From Rhododendron vialii (Eukaryota > Streptophyta > Magnoliopsida > Ericales > Ericaceae), in NCBI RefSeq assembly GCF_030253575.1, contig NC_080563.1, positions 34,023,001-34,087,000 on the forward strand: 64,000 bases of DNA, written 5' to 3'. The notes beneath the pieces were generated by a model, which was not told where the DNA came from, did not search any database, and saw nothing but the letters and a program-made list of their open reading frames with translations. A program made the position numbers and the translations under genes. Below, piece by piece: positions 1-10,215 of the stretch (position 1 is its first letter; every line of letters begins with the position of its first letter).

Positions 1-48
1 TACAAAATCAGCCTGAAATTCTTGAGCCAGATATTAAGCTGGCCCAAG
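1..48 (+). other. possible 3' end of a coding exon (partial gene)
   Basis: One frame reads as unremarkable protein (QNQPEILEPDIKLAQ) and runs into a good splice donor (G|GTAAGC) at about 48-54. No following exon could be confirmed: a candidate acceptor near 212 would lead to a short hydrophobic tail. This may be the end of a gene lying mainly upstream of the window, or chance. Confidence 0.2.
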
Positions 49-408
49 GTAAGCATGGTTCCGATTGCCTATTATTGAATCATGAAAACGTGCTCTCAAT
101 GGAGGTGAAAGTATGTGACTGGAATCACTTGACGCCACTCACTTGTAACATTTCATAAGGATATGTGTTAGTAATTTTAATTGTATTCTACATCTTTGAT
201 CCCCAGATATGTTTGTCTCTTCACATTGCATTGTTCTTTTTTTCATTCATTGTTAAATGAGCCATTCAAATTTGCTCCGCCCACTACTGAAAAATGCTGT
301 CTCCCACTACCTCAAAATGCTTGTCTACGCCCTCCACGTGCTCAGACAATATTGATCCAACTTGTGTTCTATGCCTCGCCACAACATTGGCAATGGATTT
401 TTTTTTTT

Positions 409-610
409 TCCTTCTTGAAATTGGATATTCGGGTTAACTTGAGTGCACCTCAACTAGTTTTGGCTCTGAAGTTAATGACCAGGCATTCTTCTAGTGGCGT
501 GGCCCCTAGGTTTGGAATATTTTGTCTTTATGAGATTTGAACATAAGACCTCATGAATGGCGAACACTTGTTACTTTCTCATGTGTTCACTTGGTCAATT
601 CCCGTGGGGT
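409..610 (-). repeat. SINE-like tRNA-derived repeat (Au-SINE-like)
   Basis: Read on the minus strand, the copy has a box-B-like segment (ATGTTCAAATCTCAT, about 528-542). It ends in a GAGGTGCACTCAAGTTAACCCG-type tail resembling the conserved 3' part of the plant Au SINE. Weaker relatives of the tail occur near 9610, 20165, 47330 and 55225. Family assignment is from memory of the consensus, so only moderate confidence. Confidence 0.4.
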
Positions 611-2655
611 TAACATTGACGAGGTTAAGCCATGCCTAGTTTTTGCCACGAGAGATTCTGGGGGTGAGGATGGGAATGCATATGTTATAGAGAACCAACT
701 TGAACCGGTAAGGCCTCTGTGAGAGTTATTTATTTCTGAAATTCTTCTTTGATGTCAAAAATAAATGTAAATGAATAAAAATGAATTTGAATTCCATATA
801 TATATTATCTAGGATCAGAGATTTCCTCCAACCCAGGGGAACTAGAGGGGGACCTAAAACCGATAATGCAATGCTAACGAAGAATAGAGATTCTTCAGTG
901 TTCCTGGGGCACTGTCACATAGTGTTTCAAGCTTTTTCACCACCGCACATGGTCATAGTACTTATACCATTAGTATTGGACTCCACATTATAAATATTTT
1001 ACAAAAAACACTTATGACCATGATGAGATTGTTCAAGAAGCAAATGTCAAAAAAATTCGAGAGATGAGGCATAACCAAATAATTTCGAACCGCAATTTAA
1101 TTTTTTTTCTCTCTTTTCAAATTTGCAGAATGTTTTCTCACCCCTGAAAAACCAGAATAATGTTATGTTATTATTTTGCTTATCACAAAGTCATATTGCA
1201 ATTGAATTTTTTAACCCTCGCTTGCATCTTTTTGCAAAACATCAAACTATATTACCGTTGCAAAAAGAAAAAAAATACCAAACAAGGGTTTTTTTTTTTT
1301 AATTTAATCATCAAAACAAGAAAAATGCATAAAAATCTCTGATGAACAATCCTCAGAAAGCACTTGCCCAAAGCTGATGAGGCAGGACCCATTTAGTGAA
1401 AACTTGAGCTGGCAAACTGATGTATAAATTTGAAAAAAATCCACTTGATGTAACACCAAAAATCTTCATAACAAACAATTAAAACACAGAGATGAACTAT
1501 TTCATAGAAGGGGTGTGTACTTTCCACCTTTACAAGGATATGCAACTGGTCATCACTTTTCACTATATCCAAATCTGCTGCCTTTCTTTGTTCCATAGGT
1601 AATCTCTTAATTGAAAGGAAGATATTAAGCTTCAACTCATTGTTTAGTTATGCAATATCTAGCTTTCATTCGAAATTATCAATAACACCCTCAAGTCTCT
1701 CGCACGTGCGGAGTTAGAGTCCAATTTAATTTGGGTAACTGAGCATCTACAACAGAAAATGCCAAAGTTGAGGTGAATAAGTTAACAGTCACTTTTGGCA
1801 TCAACTCTCAATCCAACCCATATACCTTCACTTATGCCAAAGCTAACGTGGTTTTGACACCACCTACCCACTTGCCAATTTTGACAACCCGTAGCTCCTA
1901 TGCTTTGACACCACCTACCCACCTTCCTTCACGCATGCCAAACCGTTTGAAGTATAAAACTTGTCGTTTAAGTTAAGCCTTCAAAAAAATTTGGCATCTC
2001 CAATTTGAAGTCAAGTGTTGGAGATGCTAGCAAGTCCAATGATTTTTGCCAAAGGATATGAGATATTGCCATTTTTGGCAATGGCAATGAATAGTGACAC
2101 TTTGTTATAAAAATGGTGGAATTGTTGATGAAAGGGTGTAATGACATATTTTTTTCCTGCAAAATTCACTTTTTATATCATTTTCAACTAAATTCCATCA
2201 ACTAACATTCTCTAACTTTCATTATTCATCTACCATTTCTTATTCTATAGGATCGCAAATAAAGAGCATATACTTAATTATGAGAGCCCTAAGGACAAAA
2301 AGTAATCATGACCCTTTCGAATAATATGATCATAAATATATGATCTTTTTTTTTTAAACGGATTGAAAATTAGAACACTTAGGCCCCATTCCAGAAACCT
2401 TCTTAAAAAATAAGCAGCTTATTTCACATTTTCAAATTCAAAAATAATGTAAATGAAAAATAATTTTTTAATTTTTTTTGCATCATATAAAAGATCTCAA
2501 TGAGATATTTCAAACAAAATTCATATTGCATATTTTTAGATTTCAACAAGCCTATAATTTTTAAGCTTGAAATTACCTTCGTAAAAAATAAGGACTTTTT
2601 TTTCCGTTCAGAAATGGGACCTTAATTTTTTCGAATGTTTATATATAAAAAATAA
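611..2655. other. intergenic, no gene recognised
   Basis: AT-rich sequence with homopolymer runs. Short open frames here lack codon structure, motifs or splice context. A short direct repeat (TTTGACACCACCTACCCAC) occurs twice, near 1853 and 1905. Confidence 0.5.
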
Positions 2656-2657
2656 TA

Positions 2658-2929
2658 CTCCCTCCGTCCCTTTTTAAGTGTCCTGCTTCGTAACTCCAAC
2701 TCATTAAAAAGACATAATCATTACACCTTTCACATCAACTTTTTCCTCCACTTTCCCTACTTACCTATCATCATTGCACTTTTACTCACTAACTTTTCAA
2801 AATAAAATCTACTTTTAGGGACAAAATAGACAATACACCAACTTTTACCCCTCTAACTTTACAAAATGGACACTTATTAAGGGACAGCCCAAAATGGTAT
2901 ACTGGACACAAAAAAAGGGACAGAGGGAG
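2658..2929. mobile_element. Stowaway-type MITE (Tc1/mariner)
   Basis: A 272-bp element with terminal inverted repeats CTCCCTCCGTCCC and GGGACAGAGGGAG, flanked by TA on both sides (2656-2657 and 2930-2931). The terminus and the TA target duplication are the classic Stowaway signature. The interior is AT-rich and non-coding. Confidence 0.85.
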
Positions 2930-3111
2930 TATTGTTAAAAAATTTGAGTGCTCTAATTTTTAATTTTTTGAACCAGTGAAAAGATCTTATTTTTTGATCA
3001 ATTTATCCTAAAGGGTCATAATTAATGTTCGTCTCGGAGGCTCTCATAATCAAGTTTTTGCTATATACGGGATTTCAAATAAACAAAGATTTTCTAAGTA
3101 TCAGTTTAAAG

Positions 3112-3286
3112 GGTTTTGTGTGATGTGTCTAAAGTTTATTCGCTCTCTGCCCTCTCTGCACAAGGCAGTGGCCTCGCAGAAATCTCCAGGGGATAAAGGT
3201 TTTTGTGTGATGTGTCTAAAAGCTTATTCGCTCTCTGCCCTCTCTGCACAAGGCAGTGGCCTCGCAGAAATCTCCAGGGGATAAAG
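3112..3286 (+). repeat. tandem duplication, 86-bp unit x2
   Basis: Copy 1 is 3112-3197 and copy 2 is 3198-3286. They are almost identical and differ by one or two small indels. Neither copy is coding. The duplication creates two overlapping minus-strand open frames with identical C-termini, which should not be read as genes. Confidence 0.9.
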
Positions 3287-3793
3287 CTGGGTTGCCCTTG
3301 AGTGAGATGGCCTGTTCTTATTGGGTTGAAGGAAATTGGCTTGTACACAAAGGGTAGGTGTACAACTCCATCGAAAAAAGGCTTGTTGCAACAAGCAATT
3401 AATCAATGATTGTTTTGTTGACGTTGCCACCAGGCCGTCCGACGTCTTTGGTAGACGCTTCCTTACGAACAGCCCATCTCTCTCGCTCTCTCTCTCTCTC
3501 TAAACGGAGTCATTTGCAATACTTGCGCTCAAAAAATGCTCTTTAAAGTCAATTCGATTTAACTCGTTTTACAAGTTCGTGGAAAAATTATGTTAAAGAA
3601 TTAGAAGAAGGGTCTAGAAGGGTGGTTACGAAAAAAATCATGGAGTTACTGTATCTCATAATTAATTATGAAAACAGCAGCACCAATGTCAAAATATCCC
3701 CCAGGATTCGAGTCATTTTTCAAAGTTTAGTTGTCTTTTAGCTTGATATGAAAGAAATTTTTTGTCAAATCGTGATTGGTGTCCAACTTTAGG

Positions 3794-4116
3794 CTAAGTT
3801 CCCGGAGAGTTTTTTGAGATTTTTGACTTTTAGATTTTATCTTGGATATTTCAAAAAATATATAGGTAAAAGTCATATTAATTTTTTTACTTCTTCGATC
3901 TGTCTTAATGAGACGAATCAATAATACACAAAAATTAAGTACAAAACTAATAAACTAAGTTCCCTGAGAGTTTTTTTGAGATTTTTGACTTTTAGGCTTT
4001 ATCTTGGATATTTCAAAAAATATATAGGTAAAAGTCATATTAATTTTTTAACTTTTTCGATCTGTCTTGATGAGACGAATCAATAATACACAAAAGTTAA
4101 GTACATAACTAACAAA
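3794..4116 (+). repeat. tandem duplication, 161-bp unit x2
   Basis: Copies at 3794-3954 and 3955-4116 share a CTAAGTTCCC start, the GGATATTTCAAAAAATATAT segment and the GAGACGAATCAATAATACAC segment, with few mismatches. Non-coding and AT-rich. A poly-A run follows at about 4121. Confidence 0.9.
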
Positions 4117-4118
4117 CG

Positions 4119-5490
4119 CAAAAAAAAAAAAAAAGGATAGGGACAAAATGATAAAAAAACCTAAAAAATTGAGCGAAAATTAACGTTAATTTTTTGTTTT
4201 GTCAGAGTCTAACGTAAGCTTTAAATCGCAAGGATCATCAGGTAAAAGTTTGAACCAGCAAATAGTTTTAAAGATGTCACATATCAAAATCATGCTGTGC
4301 TACTACCTCTTCTTTTTTTTCTTTTTCTTTTTTAGTTTTTTTAAGATAACTGAGGAGCAACGCTGCAGCTATTTCTTCTTCTTTCTTCTTTTTTTTTTTT
4401 TTTGAGAAACATGGGCTACTCTAATAAGTGTGCAATAAATATGGAACTATGCCACTATGGTACGAACCATCAACGCAATAAAAGAACCTCCAATGGAACG
4501 AACTTTGTTGAAAATTAATGTGTTTATTTTTTGTTATGAATCAAACACGTCGTTGATTAAAAAAAAACCTTTCCTATGTAATTTCATAATTTCATGTAAT
4601 TATTTTAAAAGTTCAAGTAGACATAAGATAACGTTAACTCGACAACAATTAAATTTGTGTGTGGTTGTATCGTTTTTTATAGTAAGAAATACTTTTACTA
4701 AACTCAAAATTATAGTACACATCGAACACAACTTGTGTTTGCCTTTGGGCCTCTAAAATCATCCTCTCTCCCTGCATACGATCCTTATAAAAAAAAATTT
4801 CAATTATTTTTTTTTCTCGCTATTTATCTCTTTTCATTTATTATTCTAAAATCTTCTTCAAAATCCAAATCAAACTAACCTGTCTTAATGGGAGAAATGT
4901 TTTAAGGGAGGTTTTTGAGAATAATAAGTAAAAAATGATAAATAGATATAAGAGATTGTGTCCAAAAATTTTGAGACCGCAAATTGAGAGTGTCTGTTAT
5001 CCCCTTAGATAGAAAAAGTATATATTCCTAACAGCTTTTGTGTTGGGGCCGATTTGGGTTATCTATGCTCAACAATAAGCGACTCAAATTGCATCTCAGG
5101 CGAACAACAATAGACAACCGAGATATCTTCGACCAAGATACAATCTGAATCGTCTATTTTCGAGCATCGACGACCTTTGTTCCATAGGAGACACCGCGCA
5201 CCCTGTGTTTCCAAAACGGATCCGGGGGTGCTGTAGTGCATCCCCGTGTAGTGTACGGGTACAACAGCACACAACTGTCAATCTCATCAATCAACGGTTC
5301 AAATTAAAAATTATATCTTAACTATTTATTGTCAATGTCAAGATCAATGATAAGAATGTACCCATTAGAGTGCCTGGGCCTTGCATCCAGAATTTCTCAA
5401 TCCTCTCAAAACGGACAAGGCCCAAACGCTCTCTTCCTTGTCTAAAGAAACTTGGGGCAATTTGGACTTTCCAACTCGATGGTGACCCAT
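4119..5490. other. intergenic, no gene recognised
   Basis: AT-rich, with long T and A homopolymers at about 4310-4405. The more GC-balanced stretch 5040-5300 has overlapping minus-strand frames but no recognisable domain or splice pattern. Confidence 0.45.
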
Positions 5491-5746
5491 CACGTGACAT
5501 GCCCCCAATCCCGCTTAAACCAACACGTGTCAGTCTCTTTAAAAATCTCTCAAGCGGAGGCGCATCCGCGCAGTCACGTTTTTCCAAGCTTATCTTTACG
5601 CCTCTCGCGATCCATCGGGACACGTCATCCATCGCACAATTAGATCCGATCCGACGGTCCAGAAATCTTCTGTCCACCATGACTTGTTCGACCTTTAACC
5701 AGTACTCTATTCGAGAAATTTTTCAGTGGCGGATGGGTACCACGTG
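5491..5746 (+). promoter_or_regulatory. G-box/ABRE cluster upstream of DRM1
   Basis: Three perfect palindromic G-boxes (CACGTG) lie at 5491-5496, 5524-5529 and 5741-5746. A further ACGT core (GACACGTCATCC) lies near 5621. They sit 330-590 bp upstream of the DRM1 start codon. G-boxes bind bZIP and bHLH (PIF) factors. DRM1/ARP genes are known to respond to dormancy, dark, sugar and hormones, so the cluster fits, but occupancy is inference. Confidence 0.6.
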
Positions 5747-6077
5747 ATCCGCTCGACACATTTTAGCCGTCCGATGCGATTTTGAATGGCTCGAATTTAG
5801 AGGGAGAAAGAAGAGGGGTGAGAGGAGAGAGAATATTTTAATTTGAACCTTTTAAAAATACATCAGACAGCTCAAGAATGCTGCGCAGACACTACATGAA
5901 ATATACCCGCTCGGCACTGAAAAATTCTCTCCTCTCCTTCTCTTCTCTCTTTAAAATCTCTCTCCCCTGTCCCCACTCCTGCAATTACACTTCTCTCGCA
6001 GTACTCGTTGGGAAATCCAATACCTTACTACTACTTCCGAGACCCGAGACGACGACCGCCGACGGCTAACGCGCGCC

Positions 6078-8670
6078 ATGAGCTTACTCGACCAGCTCTG
6101 GGACGACACGATCGCCGGCCCACGGCCTGATAAAGGCCTCGGGAAGCTCCGGAAACAGCCGACGTTTACGCTCCGGGCGTTGAGCTCCGGCAAGGGTATG
6201 GCCTCGTGCTAGCTTTTACGCTGGCTGCGCTATGAACCCGCTGAATTCCTACAACAGCGACCTCCGTTCACTTGTAAAGAAATAGGCGTCGGAAAATATT
6301 CTTGAAAGAATTAGAGTATAAGTTTGAAAATTGAGAAAAATTATTGTCAAAGCGAAACTGAAAGTAACGGAAATTGAAAAGTAGGAATATTTTTTTTGAC
6401 CTATTGTGACTTTTTTTATTGGAATTTCTGTCTTGGAAATATTTAGAAAAGACTCATACCAAATTAGGAAATTCAGAGAAAACAAAGCCGTTAATTTGAA
6501 AAGATTGGTCATTGGGGCTTTCTAGAAAGTTCGTTTTTTTTTAAAGAGGGAATTGAAAAATTGCGAGATTAGTTTCTTTGCCGGATATAGAAAGTTCAAG
6601 ACTGGATCGCACATCTTGTGTGTTAACTGAGCAATACATTTCAAAATTTGGATTGGATCACGAACTGTGATTAGTCATACGATGAATTGAATCGAATCGA
6701 CACAACTCCGACGAGTTTGAATAAAATCCATTGAAATTCGATTCCTGGGACGATGCTCATTAACCAATTGATTGGTTTTGTTTCGAGCAGAATCGGACGG
6801 CGGGAGTGTGGAGGAGGGTGTTAGGGTGACACGGAGCATCATGATAGTGAAGCCTCCCGGTGTTACTCAGAACGATTCGCCTCCGGTTTCTCCTGCGGGT
6901 TCTACAACTCCGGTATCTCCTTTCTCTGGTACGCATCTTTCGCTTTTAGTCGCTGTTGTTAGATGTCCGGTGTGGTTTTTCTGCAGAATTGACTCAAATG
7001 GGTTTCCAAGAAAAATTTGCTAAGGCTAGTTTCGTAGTTTTGATTGGGCTTTTACGTCCATGAAATCTATTGACGGATATTGCAGTGATGTGGGGGAGTC
7101 AAGCTCCCGTCCGGTGGGGCTTAATGTCCAGTTCCGGCCAGTCGGTCATTTTCCGGCTAACATCGATTTCGTTCAATTATTGGATGTGTATTTTTTTCCA
7201 AAATAAATGTGTTCTGATTGTGTATTGAATGATATCCGATGAACATGATTTTTAACAGAGTTACGCGTCTAGACGGTGTTGAAAGGATCTAAAATATGAA
7301 CAGATTCAATCATTGAAGGAAATTGATGTTAGCCGGAAAATGGCCGACTCGCCGGAACTGGACATTAAGCCCTACTGGTCGGGAGCTTGACCCCGTGGCG
7401 TAGTGCATGGGAAAGAATTATTTGTTTGTTTTTGTTTGCATTCATAATAGTGGAGTGATGATAAAGACAAGGCCCATAATAGTGACGTTAATGTAAGCTT
7501 GTAAGCTTTCTTCATTATCCATTTATACCAACTTGATAGAGCTTTGTTTGAATAGGTCATGGCTCTATTTTAACTTAGGGAGCTCTCTTTTTTCTTTTTC
7601 TTTTTTTTTTCTTTTTTCTTTTTTTGCATTTTATATTGTGAATTTTAGGTTTTTAGATTATGATAAGAATAGATTGTGAATCTGGAGAGTGTTTGAGAGA
7701 TATGTGTAGAATAGATTTTGACACAGAGTAGTGTTTGGGAGAATAATCATCGAAAGAGATTATGAGTTGGTTTTTTTTAACATATTACCCTTGGTTAGTA
7801 TGTTAATAACCCTTTTTCGACATATTTTTTTTTTAAAGATACTGTTAATTTGTTGTTTGGTCCTTCCACTTTAAAAATACTTGTGTCCCATATTTGAAAG
7901 TTCCAAATATTTTTGTTTGCTAAGCACAAATTGTCAAATTTTACCTTGAAAAAATGTTATTACCATTTCGGCATAAAAATAGCATCATATTTCGTGATGG
8001 AAACAGAAAATAAAATTATAGAGGGCGAAAGAACAAAAAGTCTTTCATAATCCAAACATGAAAAGCATCGCAAATAAGTACAAAACATAGAAAGGTGAAA
8101 ATTCAATAAAAGGTCAGGGGTAATTTTGACTTTTTTCCGTCAAGAAAAATTAGAATGCACAATCAGAATCCAAAAGCTCTGTTTCTCATATGGTGGCTCT
8201 ATTGTGTGATTTGGAGAAAGAATTATGGCAAAATGCATTTTGGAATTGAGCTCCCAAACTGCCAAAATGGGAAACTGCATAATCCAGAATGGATAATGCA
8301 ACTCCCAAACATCCCTTAACCTGAAGTAGTCACACTACCAATACTCTGTTGGTATGCTATAAAGTCTGATGTATCTTATTTCTGTAGACCCTGTGCCGAT
8401 CCCTGCCCTTATTGTTGATGGTGATATCCAGGTTAATGTTGGCAAACTTTATAACATTTCCCTTCTTTTTCAATTTTGAAGAAGGAAAAAAACTATCAAG
8501 TACTTGTTTGTGTTGATGGTATCGATTTTGTTTCAATGCTAAAACAATTTGTTTGTGTAGGTGGAAGAGAGGCTTACCGATTTCGGAGGAGGTCTATATC
8601 GGACGTTTACGAGAAAGCAAACGGGACCGGATCCAGAAGCGCTCCTCCTCCTCCTCCTTATGGCATGTGA
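6078..8670 (+). CDS. DRM1: dormancy-associated / auxin-repressed protein (DRM1/ARP family)
   Basis: Three exons, joined in phase: 6078-6195, 6791-6928 and 8561-8670, giving 121 residues, normal for this family. The start is fixed by the conserved N-terminus MSLLDQLWDDTIAGP (residues 1-15). The middle exon gives an acidic patch followed by MIVKPPG and a Ser/Pro-rich segment. The last exon carries the signature GGREAYRFRRRSISDVYEKA and a proline-rich C-terminus. DRM1/ARP proteins are small, largely disordered plant proteins. Their transcripts mark bud dormancy and growth arrest and fall with auxin or growth; the biochemical role is unknown. All introns are GT-AG. Intron 2 (1.6 kb) holds a foldback MITE and a possible 44-nt cassette exon at 8388-8431. 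A G-box cluster lies upstream. Family identification is firm; expression is inferred. Confidence 0.92.
7092..7394. mobile_element. foldback MITE with ~95-bp terminal inverted repeats, in DRM1 intron 2
   Basis: A 303-bp element whose ends are long inverted repeats. The left arm starts GGGGGAGTCAAGCTCCCG and the right arm, reverse-complemented, starts GGGGTCAAGCTCCCG. Both continue through GGGCTTAATGTCCAGTTCCG and TTTTCCGGCTAACATC. No target-site duplication was certain. The long arms suggest a Mutator-like or foldback origin. The transcribed intron would form a strong hairpin. Confidence 0.8.
8388..8431 (+). other. possible alternative cassette exon of DRM1
   Basis: A 44-nt segment is bounded by a strong acceptor (TTATTTCTGTAG, ends 8387) and a donor (CAG|GTTAAT). 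It continues the reading frame from exon 2 as DPVPIPALIVDGDIQ without a stop. Its length is not a multiple of three, so inclusion would shift the final exon and remove the conserved C-terminal signature. DRM1 genes in Arabidopsis are reported to have splice variants, so regulated inclusion is plausible but unproven. Confidence 0.35.
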
Positions 8671-8784
8671 CATTTGAGATCTCTTCTCTCATCAATCGAT
8701 AGAAAATGTCCCCGTACCTTCCTGTTTTTAGCCACTTTTGAGTTGAAAATGTGTGTTTTGGTCAGCTTTGTAAATATTGGGTGA

Positions 8785-8892
8785 GCTATTGTATGCATGT
8801 AAGCTTGTTTGGAACTTGCTCTCAGGGTGTGGAGGTTTTCTATGTCATTTTTGCTATTGTATGCATGTAAGCTTGTTTGGATCTTGCTCTCA
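8785..8892 (+). repeat. short direct duplication in the DRM1 3' region
   Basis: A 40-bp unit (GCTATTGTATGCATGTAAGC and onward) occurs at 8785-8824 and again at 8853-8892, just 3' of the DRM1 stop. It probably lies in the 3' UTR or the polyadenylation region. Confidence 0.8.
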
Positions 8893-10215
8893 CAATTGAC
8901 TCATTTTCGTTGGAGTGAATTTTTCTGTAATGATTTTTGATAAATGAAGAAATTTATAAACCAACCAGAAACAAGGAACAATCTGTAAGAGAACCCTCCC
9001 ATGAACCGAAGAGAGAAACAAAACCACAAACAACTAAGCAAGCATGGACAACACTAACAGCAGCCAGCAGACTATAAGAATTCTAACTGGGAGTATTCAA
9101 GCTATTGCACAGATTAATATTCTCAGGAGTCCATGGAAAATCTTTCCAAAACAGAATGGGAGTTCTTCGAATTTTTATCCGAGAATAGACTCTCGCACGG
9201 ATATTACCCGAAACTTATGTGCAAATTAACTCCGTGAACATCAGGTGTGCTTCTAGCAAAAATCCACTACTTCGAGTTTTCTTGCAAAAAGATAAAAAGA
9301 ATATTCTTTTTTTGGTAGGCTAAAAGAAATAGTATTCTTCAAGTATTCTTCTTTCTTCTTCTTTTTGGATTTTTCATTTATCTATTCTTCTTTCCCATTC
9401 AAAAGTGGTCTACTTGTTTTGTTTCTAATTTGCAAGCGGCTGAAGGGGCTTGAGAATTATCACAGTGGAGATGATGAAGTGCACATGATTGGGTGCCAAC
9501 TTATGTTCGTGTTTAACATAATTGGGTGCCAATTGTAGCATTGCCCCTTGGTGCCACCGTGTATTAAAATGAGTTACATTTTAGGACCCATCACCTTTTT
9601 TTTATAACTCATAATGTCCGAGCCAACTAGTGTATACCTCTAATAATCTTTAGGGAGACCAATCTTACCGTCCCGTATGGACTGGACCTCATAAGAGTTC
9701 ATAAAACTTAAAAAAATCTACCTTTGAAAATTTCAAGAGGTCGCACACCCTTGCCGCTTTGATTACCATGCCAACCCTTTAAATTTTAAGACCAGTTACT
9801 TTCTGTTCAAGGGTTATGTGACTTAATTAAGGCCCTAAGTTTCCAAAAATGCTAAAAGTACTAATTTTTTTTCTAAAAAAGTAGTAAAAATACTAAAGCA
9901 GCTTTTTTTTCCTTCAAAAAATAGAGAGGGAGGAAAAAAAGCCCCTTTAGTAATTTGGAAACTTTTAGCTTTGAATTGTGATGCATCTAATAGTGATTTG
10001 GTTCGTGGCATTTGTACAATCTCATTGATGAAAAACCAAAATCCTTATGGAACCCCAAATTTGTCAAACAGTCCGCACAAGTATTTTCTTTCGCGAAAGC
10101 TATAGGTTACTTCAATCACCTCCAACCGCTACCTGAAAAAACCTGCAATCATTCACTAAAGTACTGAATTGGTGAACTTGGCAGGAAGTTGCAAATGAAC
10201 AGAGCCGTTTGTTCG
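8893..10215. other. intergenic, no gene recognised
   Basis: AT-rich. The short plus-strand frame at 9044-9229 has no recognisable motif. A degenerate SINE-tail-like segment lies near 9605-9660. Confidence 0.4.

Noticed and set aside
3112..4116. CRISPR-like repeats
   Set aside because: Only two contiguous copies per repeat without spacers, in a plant nuclear sequence.
5318..5747. Overlapping open frames on both strands (about 120-125 residues)
   Set aside because: They overlie the G-box promoter of DRM1, overlap each other, and show no domain or splice structure.
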